In this document: piece after piece, positions 27,269 through 36,857 of the stretch
How positions within the stretch are numbered: the stretch's first letter is position 1
How the letters are laid out: every line of letters begins with the position of its first letter
NCBI GenBank assembly: GCA_022822725.1
Contig: JAJEAN010000007.1
Coordinates: 936,382 to 1,000,381 of the forward strand
DNA length: 64,000 bases
Direction of reading: 5' to 3'
DNA from: Candidatus Latescibacterota bacterium
GTDB lineage: Bacteria > JAAXHH01
The notes under the pieces: model-generated
What the model was told of the DNA's origin: nothing
What the model saw: the letters and a program-made list of their open reading frames with translations, nothing else
The model's database searches: none
Position numbers and translations under genes: made by a program

Positions 27269-28225
27269 TCACACGCGATGGTAGTAGAAGGCGAGTTCCT
27301 CGTAATCCACGTTGCTCTTCAGCGTCAGGCGCAGGGGGCTGGATACCCGGGTGATGATGTCCTTGTCGGCGAGCCATTCGCACACGGTGGTCACGCCCCG
27401 GAGATTCATCTGGTTGTCGAACCAGGTCTCGATCTCCGTAACCGACCGGGCCGAACCTTCTTCTTCGAGATAATCGAGAATCGGCTGGAACAATGCCGTC
27501 ACGCGGTCGGTGAGATAGGCGTCGATCCGCGCGAGCGCTTCCCCCACCGCCTCCTCGGTCTTCGGCCGATCGATCAGGTCCGTGTACACGGCGTTAAAAA
27601 ACCCGGGATTGAGTTCGAGCGCCTGCTGGATGACTTCGCGGCCCGCGAGCTGGTCGTGCATGAAGACTTCGATCTGCGCGAGACCGTTGATACAGTACAT
27701 GATGTAGTGAAAGGCATAGTGGAGATCGCGACGGACATGCAACCACTTCTCGGCCTTGTACAGGGTGGGGATCACGTGGGAGGCCGCGTGCATGAGCTGA
27801 ACCTGGCGGTCTCTCGCGTTTAACGCCCGAATACCGTCGTAGAGGTCCCTGATCGATTCGTCGTGGGTGAACAGCAGGCGGCTTTGGGCCAGGGCCGAGT
27901 GCATGAAAGAGCTCTGCAATCCGCCTTCGATCATTTTCCTGAATGCGGAGCGCGGCTGCATGAATACGTGAATGTACACGTCGTTTTCGAGCAGTGCGGC
28001 GCCTTCCGATACCTCGTCGTCATCCTTGCTTTCCTTCCTGAACAGTTTCTTGTCGTCCCGCGTTATGACGATCAGGTCGATGTCCGACTTCTCCCATACC
28101 CGGTCGGCGGAGAGGCTGCCGAAGAGTATGGCGGCCAGGACGTGGCGATCTTCCCGCGCCTTGCTCACGAAAGCGTCCAGGGCCGACTCGAATTGCCGTT
28201 CAACTGCCGAGGGCGGATTTTGCAT
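27269..28225 (-). CDS. Nucleotidyltransferase-domain protein
   Basis: The 318-residue protein has the Pol-beta-type nucleotidyltransferase signature [19 protein letters not shown], with the GS and Asp-x-Asp residues that bind nucleotide and metal, at about residues 35-55. The rest is helical and may recognise a substrate. Such proteins can transfer nucleotides to small molecules, proteins or tRNA; the target is unknown. I use ATG 28225 because the longer frame runs through the upstream promoter. It is the first gene of the uvrA-polB run, which may point to a role in stress or damage responses (inference). Confidence 0.8.
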   Translation of the reverse strand: MQNPPSAVERQFESALDAFVSKAREDRHVLAAILFGSLSADRVWEKSDIDLIVITRDDKKLFRKESKDDDEVSEGAALLENDVYIHVFMQPRSAFRKMIEGGLQSSFMHSALAQSRLLFTHDESIRDLYDGIRALNARDRQVQLMHAASHVIPTLYKAEKWLHVRRDLHYAFHYIMYCINGLAQIEVFMHDQLAGREVIQQALELNPGFFNAVYTDLIDRPKTEEAVGEALARIDAYLTDRVTALFQPILDYLEEEGSARSVTEIETWFDNQMNLRGVTTVCEWLADKDIITRVSSPLRLTLKSNVDYEELAFYYHRV

Positions 28226-28305
28226 TGGATACACCGGGCAGATTGGCCGAAAAGGATAAGGCACATACCGCAAAACCGCGACTGGTCCGAGGATGTGCCC
28301 GTTTT

Positions 28306-28334
28306 TATATAACCCGCGCCGCCGCAATCGTCAA
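28306..28334 (-). promoter_or_regulatory. Sigma70-type promoter candidate for the nucleotidyltransferase-uvrA-polB run
   Basis: On the minus strand TTGACG (28334-28329), a 17-base spacer and TATATA (28311-28306) are followed about 80 bases later by the nucleotidyltransferase start. No LexA-like box is evident to me. Confidence 0.6.
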
Positions 28335-28472
28335 TCTGCAAATACGTGACGCGGAGCGACGAAAACCTTGATATGCGGACGCGATTTAGGCTACTATGCC
28401 CTGAGGCCCGCGTACCGGCCCAGGGGATATCTCCAACACGGAACAGCCAAAACATAACCGGAGGATGCTGCA

Positions 28473-30041
28473 GTGCCTGCATCGCCATCTACGGACGATT
28501 CGTCCCGGGTCCGGACCTTACTGGCCCACAGGGGAAGGCTGGCCTCCCTATTACGTCCCGATCCGACTTTGTTTGAACGGATTGGCGGCCGGTCCGTCGT
28601 CGCCCGTATCATCGACGGCCTGTACGACCGGATCGAGGACGATGACAGCCTGCGGGCCATGTTTACGCGTACCCTGACCTCCGAGCGCATGAAGCAGAAG
28701 GCGTTCATGGAGGAGTGGATGGGCGGCGAGCCGGACTACACGCGCCACCACGCCTACGGCGGCATCCGAAACCGGCACGGACATATCCATATTACACGGG
28801 CATCCGCCGACCGGTGGCTTTCGCATATGTCCGCTTCCCTGCGGGATCACATCGGCGAGGAACCGCTCGTGGAGGAGGTGCTCGACACGCTCAGGCCTCT
28901 CGCCCACGGACTCGTCAACGAGGAGAAGCCCGTCCGAAACAAGTGGGAAATGAGATGTCACCGGGAGAAGCGGTGGAGACAGCCGGCCAAGATGGCGGCC
29001 AGGGGCCAGGTGGAAGCGTTGAAGCGGCGACTGGATGAGGAACCCGGTATACTGGATGATCCCCGCCACGGCGCGATCATCCTCGGCGAAGCGGCGTCAA
29101 GGGGCCATACGCCGGTAGTGGCGCTGCTGCTGGATCATGGGGTGGACGTGAACATACCGTCCGCCCATGCAAGCGATATCATGATGACCGCCCACTGCGC
29201 CGCACGGAGCAGGAAGAAAGAGGAAACCGCCGATTTTCTGCTGGAACGCGGCGCCGTGTACGACGTCTTCAGCGCCTGTTTCCTCGGCGACCTGACCCGG
29301 GTTTCCGAGCTGCTGGAGGAGGAACCCGGCCTGGTCAATGCACACGACCCCGCCTGCGACCTGCTGCCCGTGACGCCCTTGCACCATGCCGTGTACGGCG
29401 GGCATGAACAAGTCGCAAGTTTCCTGTTTGACCGGGGCGCCGAGACCGGTGTGAACAGCACGGCCCTGGTCGGCTACGCCGCGGGGCACGGGCAAACAAC
29501 CCTGGTCCGGTTGTTACTGGAACACGGTGCGGACGCCACGAGGATCGGTTGCGGCCGATGGGTACTGGATGACGAAGAGGCTGCCCTGCTTATCGCCCGT
29601 GGCGCCGATGTCAACTACCCGGAAGGCAATTGGATCTGGACGGCCTGTACCGGGAACAACAGCCAGCGGGACGATCCCGCCTATGTACAGGCCTTACTGG
29701 ACAGGGGAGCCCGGATCGACACGGTGCTGCGCGGCGCCGGGGCCCTGCACTTTGCCGCAAAGGCCGGATTCACGGGAGTCATGGAAGTGCTGCTGGACAA
29801 CGGGGCACCGGTCGACGCACCGAGCGAAAAGGGCGAGACGCCCCTGTTTTACGCGTTGAAGGCGGGACCCAGGGCGGACATGGTGAAGTCTGTCGATCTG
29901 TTACTTTCCCGTGGCGCGGCCCCGACCCAGGAAGATAGCCAGGGCAAGACGCCCCTCGCCATTGCCCGTCGAATGAAGCGTCCCGACAGGGAACGCATCG
30001 TAGCACTGTTCGAAGCCGCTATTCCTCTTGCGACGGCGTAA
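28473..30041 (+). CDS. Truncated haemoglobin fused to ankyrin repeats
   Basis: The protein is 522 residues. Residues about 32-140 form a truncated (2/2) haemoglobin of the group II/trHbO type: FERIGGRSVVARIIDGLYD (Tyr B10 at 51), the haem-proximal histidine expected at H102 in RNRHGHIHIT, and TrpG8 at 115 in DRWLSHM. From about 165 to the end are ankyrin repeats, for example AAKAGFTGVMEVLLDNGAPV. Group II globins bind oxygen or NO; here the globin may gate binding of the ankyrin part to a partner, which is inference. I use GTG 28473 with GGAGG upstream. The 3' end overlaps the convergent ankyrin gene by 23 bases. Confidence 0.88.
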   Translation: MPASPSTDDSSRVRTLLAHRGRLASLLRPDPTLFERIGGRSVVARIIDGLYDRIEDDDSLRAMFTRTLTSERMKQKAFMEEWMGGEPDYTRHHAYGGIRNRHGHIHITRASADRWLSHMSASLRDHIGEEPLVEEVLDTLRPLAHGLVNEEKPVRNKWEMRCHREKRWRQPAKMAARGQVEALKRRLDEEPGILDDPRHGAIILGEAASRGHTPVVALLLDHGVDVNIPSAHASDIMMTAHCAARSRKKEETADFLLERGAVYDVFSACFLGDLTRVSELLEEEPGLVNAHDPACDLLPVTPLHHAVYGGHEQVASFLFDRGAETGVNSTALVGYAAGHGQTTLVRLLLEHGADATRIGCGRWVLDDEEAALLIARGADVNYPEGNWIWTACTGNNSQRDDPAYVQALLDRGARIDTVLRGAGALHFAAKAGFTGVMEVLLDNGAPVDAPSEKGETPLFYALKAGPRADMVKSVDLLLSRGAAPTQEDSQGKTPLAIARRMKRPDRERIVALFEAAIPLATA

Positions 30042-31230
30042 TCCCTTCCAGGTAGGACACCAACGCTTCCCGCGCAGGCGTTGAACCATGAATTTCAATC
30101 CCGACCCGCGCCCACACCAGCGGCGTCGTGCCGTGTTCATCGTCCGTCGCGCCTGGATCTGCGCCGGCCTCGACGAGTGCCTTCGCGATCTCCACGTCCC
30201 CGCACAGATGCAAGGGCGTCTGACCTGAATCCGCCCGGGCGTTCGCGTCCGCACCCCAGCCAAGCAGCGCATTGACGGTCTCTTCCTGCCCATGCTGCAC
30301 CGCGGCGTGCAGCGGCGTGCCCACCACGGCGTGAACCCCGATCTTTCCTCGGTATCCGATCAGATCCACTTCGGTCTCTCGAAGTTTTTCTAGCCGATCC
30401 GTCCGTCCAAGCGCGGCAAGTTGACAGGCGTCGGCCGGCGCACCGCGGTCGATCAGGTAATCCGCCAGACCGCGGCAACGATCTCCACGGCCTATCGCAG
30501 TGCCGAGCGGCGTGTTGCCTTCGCAGTCTCGCGTATCCAGCTGCGCTCCATGGTCGAGCAGGATGCCTGCCGTTTCCGCGGACACGGCCACGTGAAGCGG
30601 CGGTTCTCCGCCCAGTCCCGGCCGCGATGCGGCTTCCGGATCGTCCGCCAGGATCGCCGAAACGCGGCGGACGTCGTCCAGCAGGCATGCGGCATGGATA
30701 TCGACTTGGGCGCCGCGTTCCCGCAGCAACGCGGCCGCTTCCATGTGACCCCAGTGCGCGGCAAGGTGCAGGGCCGTCCATCCGCCGTAGGTGTCCGTAC
30801 CGCCGTCTGGTTCCGCCCCGCTATCCAGCAAGAGACTGATCATGCCGGCCTGGCCCCGTTCGGCCGCCAGCTGTATAGGCGTGGGCAAACCTCCCCACCG
30901 GGGATGGGACACCGCGTCATTTACGATTCCACCATCCTGTTTCAGCACCTTCGCGGCGGCTGTCCTGTCGCTACGCCAGATGGCACTGCGCAGCCGGCGA
31001 CGGTTCACTTCCCGGCGGAGGACGGGCCAACTCGGGAATCCGTAACTCCGCGCAATGACCAGTTGGGCGTCGGTCAGTTTGGCCGTGGAAGGATCAATCG
31101 TACGAGGGTGCGCGGCAAAGACTTTAAGCGCGTCTGCGTCACCCGAACGAAATGCATTGAGGAGTTCCCTCGCCTGGGTTTTGAGCTGATCCAGGTCGGG
31201 ATCCAGGGGAAGCTTGCGAGGATTGTTCAT
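30019..31230 (-). CDS. Ankyrin-repeat protein with the shared N-terminal module
   Basis: The 403-residue protein begins with LPLDPDLDQLKTQARELL and, some 40 residues later, DAQLVIARSYGFPSWPVLRR. This N-terminal module recurs in the ankyrin proteins at 49590, 50981 (weaker) and 54983. Residues about 110-400 are ankyrin repeats (PIQLAAERGQAGMISLLLDS, TALHLAAHWGHMEAAALLRE). There is no signal peptide or membrane segment. Ankyrin arrays bind proteins; the partner is unknown. It converges with and overlaps the globin-ankyrin gene by 23 bases. Confidence 0.88.
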   Translation of the reverse strand: MNNPRKLPLDPDLDQLKTQARELLNAFRSGDADALKVFAAHPRTIDPSTAKLTDAQLVIARSYGFPSWPVLRREVNRRRLRSAIWRSDRTAAAKVLKQDGGIVNDAVSHPRWGGLPTPIQLAAERGQAGMISLLLDSGAEPDGGTDTYGGWTALHLAAHWGHMEAAALLRERGAQVDIHAACLLDDVRRVSAILADDPEAASRPGLGGEPPLHVAVSAETAGILLDHGAQLDTRDCEGNTPLGTAIGRGDRCRGLADYLIDRGAPADACQLAALGRTDRLEKLRETEVDLIGYRGKIGVHAVVGTPLHAAVQHGQEETVNALLGWGADANARADSGQTPLHLCGDVEIAKALVEAGADPGATDDEHGTTPLVWARVGIEIHGSTPAREALVSYLEGITPSQEE

Positions 31231-31633
31231 CGGCGAATTCCTTTCCGTGACCCTCCGATTCCGCGTTTTCGGAGAAGAAAGAGATTCGCACCATCTGCCG
31301 GTTCATCGAGGATCGGGTAGGCTCAGCCTTTTCCGCGGAATGGAGGCGCCCCTGAACGCCGCATGTCTGAACTTAGGTCCTGCTCCGTTCCTGGTCAAGT
31401 CCATCGTCACCCGACGACGGACGAGATTCATCGATATCGGATGCTCGCCGCACGGTGTGGTGTTTCACGGTACTCCGGTATATCCACCAACCCGTCAAGA
31501 TACCGTCATCGAATAGTAGTATGGATTTAACCAATTCACCACGCGCATTTCACCCAATGGTCACAATGGGAAGCTATGTTATAGCCAGATTCGGTGTTGA
31601 AGGCGCAATTCCATCCAATGGAAGGTGAATCGA
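31231..31633. other. Intergenic region without a recognised gene
   Basis: About 400 bases between the divergent ankyrin and membrane-protein genes. A short plus-strand frame at 31214-31516 lacks a ribosome-binding site and family features. I see no convincing promoter, repeat or RNA. Confidence 0.5.
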
Positions 31634-32317
31634 ATGTCTATTACCAGGGTTCTGGCTCGACGGGAAGGCGAAGGCGGTGACGAGATGCTGGTACATACGG
31701 GAGGGCAGGGTTCCTATCGGATGCATCAGATCCTGCTCGTACCGGGCTGGGTGGAAGGCGCGGCCCAGTGGATTTCCGTGGCGCTCAGTCCGCCCCTGTG
31801 CCTGCTGGCCATTACTTTCCTTTCTATCCAGTCCACACAAAACGGCCCGGTCTGGGGTTGGGTGCTGGCGCATTCTCTTCTCGCCATACTGTTGCCCCTG
31901 CTGTACCTGGTACGGCTGTTCCGCAGAGGCGCGGTATCCGACCTGGAATTGAACAGGAGGATGGAACGCATCAGGCCCCTTGGAGCTACGCTGGTGGGTT
32001 CGCTGGCCTCGATGGCGGTATTGCTGTGGGGTCAGGCGCCTCCTGTACTGGTGCTTGTGGCCAGCCTCAGTGCGCTGCAGACGGGGGTGTTTCTGCTGAT
32101 TACGCTGTGGTGGAAAATCAGCGCCCACGCGCTGACGGCAACAGGACTGGCGGTCGCAGGTTTCTTCACGATCGGGATGGCGGCCATGCCGGCCGTCTTC
32201 CTGGCCGTTCTGGTTGCCTGGTCAAGGGTCCAACTGGGCGCCCACACCCTGGCGCAAACCGTTGCCGGAGCCTTGTTGGGTGGAGGGCTATGGACTGTCG
32301 GACTGCTCACTTTCTGA
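31634..32317 (+). CDS. PAP2-like integral membrane protein
   Basis: The protein is about 227 residues with five or six hydrophobic segments (for example LLAITFLSIQ, GLAVAGFFTIGMAAMPAVFL). The C-terminal SRVQLGAHTLAQTVAGALLG resembles the last part of the PAP2 phosphatase signature (SR...H), but the KxxxxxxRP motif and the final catalytic-type residue are not seen, so activity is doubtful. The ATG at 31634 is favoured by GGAAGGTG upstream; a GTG three codons earlier is possible. It is followed after ten bases by a glycosyltransferase gene, which suggests a joint role in lipid or cell-envelope metabolism. Confidence 0.7.
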   Translation: MSITRVLARREGEGGDEMLVHTGGQGSYRMHQILLVPGWVEGAAQWISVALSPPLCLLAITFLSIQSTQNGPVWGWVLAHSLLAILLPLLYLVRLFRRGAVSDLELNRRMERIRPLGATLVGSLASMAVLLWGQAPPVLVLVASLSALQTGVFLLITLWWKISAHALTATGLAVAGFFTIGMAAMPAVFLAVLVAWSRVQLGAHTLAQTVAGALLGGGLWTVGLLTF

Positions 32318-32327
32318 GGAAAACATC

Positions 32328-33485
32328 ATGCGTATCGCCATAACGACCGAGACTTTTCTTCCGAAAATCGATGGCATCGTCACGACGCTGTGCCACCTGC
32401 TCGACCACCTGCAGATCCGGGGCCACGAGTCGATGGTATTCGCGCCGGAAGGGGGGCCGCGCCTCTACGCCGCTTCCGACGTGATCGGACTGCGAAGCTA
32501 CCACTTTCCCCTGTATCCGGAACAGAAAGTGGTAACGCCCTTCGCGAGGCTGGGAAAGCGGCTGGCGCGTTTCCGGCCGGATGTAGTCCACCTGGTAAAT
32601 CCCGTCTCGCTGGGATACGCCGGACTCCGGTACGCGGAGAAATCCGGCATTCCGGTGATTGCTTCGTACCACACGGACCTGCCCGGTTACCTGGAACGCT
32701 GGGGATACCGGTCTCTGAGCCCGTTCGCATGGAGCTATCTGCGTTGGATCCACAACCGCGTGGACATCAATTTGTGTCCGAGTCCATCAACCCGGAATAC
32801 GCTCGTGGCCCATGGATTCAAAAACGTGCGCGTATGGGGGAAGGGGGTGGATACGAAGCGGTTTCATCCCTGTTACCGCAGCCGGCAAACAAGGCATCTC
32901 CTCACCGCCGGGCATCCCGACAAACCTCTTTTGCTGTACGTCGGCAGACTGGCCCTTGAAAAACAGCTCGAATCCCTGCGACCGGTGCTGGATATCCTGC
33001 CCGATACAAGACTGGCCTTCGTGGGAGACGGACCGGACCGCGGGAGACTCGAACGCTGTTTCGCCGGGACGCCCACTGTATTCACCGGGTACCTGAAAGG
33101 CCTCCAGCTCTCACGGGCCTACGCGTCTTCGGACGTTTTCGTCTTCCCGTCGACATCGGAAACCTTCGGAAACGTGATCGTCGAAGCCCAGGCGTCCGGG
33201 ATACCGGTCGTTGCCGCAAGGGCGGGCGGGCCGGTCGACATCATCCGGGAAGGCGAGACCGGACTTTTCTTCGAACCCGGCGAACCCGAGGCGTTGGCCG
33301 GGACTGTACGAAAACTCATCAGGGAACCAGGCTACGCCGGGGAAATCGCTGCCGCCGGACGCCGCCATGCCGGACGCCGTTCCTGGGAAACCGTCATGGA
33401 TGATCTGCTGATCCGGTATGCCGAGGCTATTCGAACGTACGGATCTTCTCGTAGTGCGTCGCCTCTGCTGTCGCCTGCGCAGTAG
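32328..33485 (+). CDS. Group 1 glycosyltransferase (GT4, MgtA/SQD2-like)
   Basis: The 385-residue protein has a GT-B fold. The N-terminal TETFLPKIDGIVTTL is characteristic of the MgtA/SQD2-like glycolipid and mannosyl transferases, and the C-terminal EAQASGIPVVAARAGGPVDI contains the EX7E-type nucleotide-sugar binding site. It probably adds a sugar to a lipid or envelope polymer using a nucleotide sugar. The ATG at 32328 follows GAGGA, ten bases after the PAP2-like gene. Its last 59 bases overlap the convergent glycosyltransferase gene. Confidence 0.88.
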   Translation: MRIAITTETFLPKIDGIVTTLCHLLDHLQIRGHESMVFAPEGGPRLYAASDVIGLRSYHFPLYPEQKVVTPFARLGKRLARFRPDVVHLVNPVSLGYAGLRYAEKSGIPVIASYHTDLPGYLERWGYRSLSPFAWSYLRWIHNRVDINLCPSPSTRNTLVAHGFKNVRVWGKGVDTKRFHPCYRSRQTRHLLTAGHPDKPLLLYVGRLALEKQLESLRPVLDILPDTRLAFVGDGPDRGRLERCFAGTPTVFTGYLKGLQLSRAYASSDVFVFPSTSETFGNVIVEAQASGIPVVAARAGGPVDIIREGETGLFFEPGEPEALAGTVRKLIREPGYAGEIAAAGRRHAGRRSWETVMDDLLIRYAEAIRTYGSSRSASPLLSPAQ

Positions 33486-34680
33486 CCGTTCCGGAGGTGG
33501 AACGCAGAGCCGACACGTATCGTCTCACGATCGTCGGCCAGGCGAATTCCCTCGAATACCGACGCGTCCTTCGGGCCAGCTTTTCCAGCCGCACGGGCCT
33601 GTGCAAATACCTTGTAATCGCCCGTACGAAGGCCGGTGCGTTACCGCTTTTCACCAGGTGGCCGTTTGTACCTTCGCGTATGACGTCGCGAATGCCCTCC
33701 AGGTGCGCGGCAATGGTAGGCAGGCCGCAGAGTCCGGCTTCCAGCATCACTACGCCGAATCCCTCCATGGTCCCGGGCAGCCTGATGTTCGGCATGATGA
33801 ACAGGTCCGCACTGCGATACATGGTCAGCAAGTCGCGTTCGGAGATGCTGCCCAGCAGATGGACGCGATGATTCAATCGCCCGTTTTCCACCGCGGCCAG
33901 TATGTGTTCCGCTTCGGGACCTGACCCCGCGAGACAGTAATGAATGTTCTCAGGCAACGCGGGCATCACGTGTTCCACGAACCAGGCGAATCCCTTGCGC
34001 GGCACCTGGCGGCCGACGCTGCATAGCAGGAACGCATCTTCCGGCGCAAGATCGGCCCCACAGTACTCAACCAGGAATCTTTCCGCTGATAACCGGTCTC
34101 GGCCGTCTTCCAAAGACGCGAATCGATCGACATTGATGCCGTTGGGGATTACCCGGAGACGGTCTCTTGAAAGGCCGCGCTCCCCACAGGCCATGCCCGT
34201 AGCCCAGCTGACCGATACAACCAGGTCCAGCCTGCGCAGTACGCGGCGTATCATGGACTGGTAGAGCCGATGCGGCCAGAGGACGTCATCGCCGTGGGCA
34301 ATGGCCGCGACCTTGACCCCGTGTCGGCGGATCCGGGACAGGAACGGCAGCATGAGTCCAGCAGCCAGCACCGAAGAAAACAGTACCACGTCGAACCGTC
34401 CTGTTCTGGCCAGGTATAGCACAGACGGGCATATGCGCGCAATGAAGGCGGGCGTTTTGAGGTATATCCACCGCCAGGGCGTGCGCAGTACGTACGACCT
34501 GAGTTGTACGTCCGGGCAGTCCAGCAGGGCGTGATGCAGTTCGACGGCGACCCGCTGCATCCCGCCGATGCTCTCGAGGGTGCGGTCCTGCGGGGGGAAG
34601 GTGTGGGAAACGAACAATACACGGAGCGCAGACGCGCCACCGGTGTCGTCGGCTTCCCTTGCGACTGTAACTGGCGTCAT
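33427..34680 (-). CDS. Group 1 glycosyltransferase (GT4)
   Basis: The 417-residue protein has a GT-B layout: VLFVSHTFPPQDRTLESIGG at the N-terminus, VIPNGINVDRF at the domain junction, and EGFGVVMLEAGLCGLPTIAA as the C-terminal nucleotide-sugar site. It likely acts in exopolysaccharide or lipid glycosylation. The C-terminal tail (about 20 residues) is encoded opposite the end of the other glycosyltransferase gene. The start has no strong ribosome-binding site, so the first 15 residues are uncertain. A minus-strand gene of unknown function lies 116 bases upstream. Confidence 0.85.
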   Translation of the reverse strand: MTPVTVAREADDTGGASALRVLFVSHTFPPQDRTLESIGGMQRVAVELHHALLDCPDVQLRSYVLRTPWRWIYLKTPAFIARICPSVLYLARTGRFDVVLFSSVLAAGLMLPFLSRIRRHGVKVAAIAHGDDVLWPHRLYQSMIRRVLRRLDLVVSVSWATGMACGERGLSRDRLRVIPNGINVDRFASLEDGRDRLSAERFLVEYCGADLAPEDAFLLCSVGRQVPRKGFAWFVEHVMPALPENIHYCLAGSGPEAEHILAAVENGRLNHRVHLLGSISERDLLTMYRSADLFIMPNIRLPGTMEGFGVVMLEAGLCGLPTIAAHLEGIRDVIREGTNGHLVKSGNAPAFVRAITRYLHRPVRLEKLARRTRRYSREFAWPTIVRRYVSALRSTSGTATAQATAEATHYEKIRTFE

Positions 34681-34796
34681 GATCTGTCGTCACGAACCGA
34701 TACGTATGCGGACAGCAGCAATCGTTATACGGGCAACGTAAACGCGTCGAATTACGGTTATGTGACGATCAGGCTACAATTGCCGTTCAGATCGAT

Positions 34797-35492
34797 TCAT
34801 GCGCCGTGTTTCTCGAGTATGCGCGACAGCAACCGGTATCTGCGCGTGCCAAATGGCGTATTCCGACGAATGGTACGCATGCGCCGGTCGCATTCCGGCA
34901 GCGCATAGGACAACGCGCGGCGGGCATTGGGCGTGTCTAATTCGGACAGGGCAAGGAGGGTGTAGTAAAAAGGGAACCGGCGCCACTGACCGGCGCCGTC
35001 CTGATGGCTCATCAGCACACCGATCCCTTCATCCAGGTGACGGGCATAGTCACCGAGACCGCCCGCGGCCATGTGCCGCCACACCGACACCGTGCACGGA
35101 CCGCAGCAGAACGTTCCCCGCGGCTTTCCCTTTGCGTGCGCCTGCTCGAAACACCCGAGCAGTATGGACGTTGCCGCCTCGAGTTCGGGCAGCCGATCGC
35201 GCCCGACGCTGCGATTCAGCAGGATGATCGCCCGGCAGGTTTCCTCGGCGTGGATATGCCGCAACGACGCCGACTGAAGCCGCTCGCCCGTGAAGGTGTA
35301 GAGTTTGGACCGGCTGTCCTGTTCCGTAACGCCGAACGTCCCGGCATAGGCGGAGTCCGTGCCGAATCGACCGGCCAGCCAGTCCACAGTTCGTTCTGCT
35401 TCGGTCCGGCCGAACGATTCGCCGAGGAAGTAACGTTCGTTTATACGGTCCAGCGTAATGTTGAGACTGTGGGGATGGGGTATGCTGTCCAT
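34797..35492 (-). CDS. Protein of unknown function, possibly alpha/alpha-toroid-like
   Basis: The 231-residue protein has no signal peptide or membrane helix. It has repeated helical segments with TVSVWRHMAAGGLGDYARHL and a GQWRRFPFYYTLLALSELD stretch. That last pattern recalls the helical barrels of prenyltransferase/terpene-cyclase-like proteins, but I cannot assign a family. It lies upstream of the glycosyltransferase gene on the same strand and may be co-transcribed with it. Confidence 0.7.
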   Translation of the reverse strand: MDSIPHPHSLNITLDRINERYFLGESFGRTEAERTVDWLAGRFGTDSAYAGTFGVTEQDSRSKLYTFTGERLQSASLRHIHAEETCRAIILLNRSVGRDRLPELEAATSILLGCFEQAHAKGKPRGTFCCGPCTVSVWRHMAAGGLGDYARHLDEGIGVLMSHQDGAGQWRRFPFYYTLLALSELDTPNARRALSYALPECDRRMRTIRRNTPFGTRRYRLLSRILEKHGA

Positions 35493-35588
35493 GGACTTTC
35501 CGGGTTCCCGCCAGGGATCGATTTGCCGGTGGATGGGTGCCGGCCGTCCATCTGGCGGCGCGAGGCCGGTCGTTTCACCCGAATTATA

Positions 35589-35617
35589 TTGACAAAAATG
35601 ACATTACGCCAGAAAAT
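35589..35617 (+). promoter_or_regulatory. Sigma70-type promoter candidate
   Basis: TTGACA (35589-35594), a 17-base spacer and GAAAAT (35612-35617) lie about 55 bases before the BNR protein gene. Confidence 0.45.
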
Positions 35618-35671
35618 CATCCTCTCTTCACACACGTTGCCCGCAGGATCCGCGCACCATCAAGGACAACC

Positions 35672-36844
35672 ATGCAACACCGAATAGTTGTGAAAGAAAA
35701 CGGACGCTACAACGCGTTCCCCGTATTGAATCAACTTCCGGACGGGCGGCTTACGATCGGCTGCATCTCTTCGCCTTTCGGGGATCACTACGGATTGGCG
35801 GACTGGCTGACGTTCGAGTCCCGCGACGGCGGACGAACCTGGACGCCGTCGGAAGATCCTCTGCTGCCGCCCAACTGGCCGGGCACATCGCCGCGGGAGC
35901 GGTACGACAGGCTTTCCGGCGTTTTGCCCGACGGTACCTTGATGGCGGTGGGTTCGGTGGGACAGGAAATGTGGACGCTGGACCGCCGGGAGGAAGCCGA
36001 GGCCCGCGGCCTGCGTTTCGTGGAGGATGAGACGTACACGTCCCTTTTTCCGGGAAAGTTGATCATCCTGGGGTATCGACTGTCGGTGATACGATCCCGT
36101 GATGGGGGACATACCTGGGACCGGCGCACCTGGACCGTGCCGGGCTATGAATCCACGGTCGGTTTTCCGCGCGGCACCGTACTCGAAGACGGTACGTGGC
36201 TGTTACCCGTATACGCGATGCGAGCCGGGGGCGAGACCGATGGTCTCATATTCCGGTCCAGCGACGACGGAGAGACCTGGCAACTTCATGAGGCGGTGGC
36301 GCGTATCGGCAGCGAATGGGCCCTGGTGGAGACGGAGCCGAACCGCGTCCTTGGCCATATCCGCTCGACGTGTTACTGGTCGCCGGCCGAGGTCGAGCGT
36401 ACCTATCACAAGGACCGGTTCCACACCCTGGAAACCTGGTCCGATGACGGCGGCAAGACCTGGACCCACCCTGTAGAGACGTCATTCGAGGGCTATCCGA
36501 ACCACCTGCTCAAACTGCGTGACGGACGTATTCTGTGTACCTGCGGTTATCGGCGCGCCCCGATGGGCATACGTGCCCTGATCAGTGAAGACGGCGGCCG
36601 CACCTGGGACACGGACCACGAATACGTGCTCAGAGATGACGGCGGTGGCATTTCGAGCGCGTGGCCGCCGGAGAAGCGGCCCCGGATGGGCGGCGCCGAC
36701 GTGGGCTATCCGATTTCGGCTGAATTGGATGACGGTACCATCCTGACCGTCTATTACATCACGACGGAAGATGAGATCACCCATGTCGCATCCACGCACT
36801 GGCATCCCGACCGGGACAGGCCGCCCGGTTCTCGAGGACGGTAA
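35672..36844 (+). CDS. BNR-repeat sialidase-like protein
   Basis: The 390-residue protein has five Asp-box motifs: SRDGGRTWTP, SRDGGHTWDR, SSDDGETWQL, SDDGGKTWTH and SEDGGRTWDT. That is the pattern of a six-bladed propeller of the sialidase/neuraminidase superfamily. An arginine near the N-terminus and TVYYITTEDE near the C-terminus fit the active-site layout, but sialidase activity is not certain. There is no signal peptide from ATG 35672, so it is probably cytoplasmic. AAGGA precedes the ATG. It ends 13 bases before the convergent ankyrin gene. Confidence 0.82.
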   Translation: MQHRIVVKENGRYNAFPVLNQLPDGRLTIGCISSPFGDHYGLADWLTFESRDGGRTWTPSEDPLLPPNWPGTSPRERYDRLSGVLPDGTLMAVGSVGQEMWTLDRREEAEARGLRFVEDETYTSLFPGKLIILGYRLSVIRSRDGGHTWDRRTWTVPGYESTVGFPRGTVLEDGTWLLPVYAMRAGGETDGLIFRSSDDGETWQLHEAVARIGSEWALVETEPNRVLGHIRSTCYWSPAEVERTYHKDRFHTLETWSDDGGKTWTHPVETSFEGYPNHLLKLRDGRILCTCGYRRAPMGIRALISEDGGRTWDTDHEYVLRDDGGGISSAWPPEKRPRMGGADVGYPISAELDDGTILTVYYITTEDEITHVASTHWHPDRDRPPGSRGR

Positions 36845-36857
36845 GCCATCTGTGCGC

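Noticed and set aside
31214-31516. A 100-residue frame in the gap after the ankyrin gene
   Set aside because: No ribosome-binding site, no homology pattern, and it overlaps the start of the ankyrin gene on the other strand.
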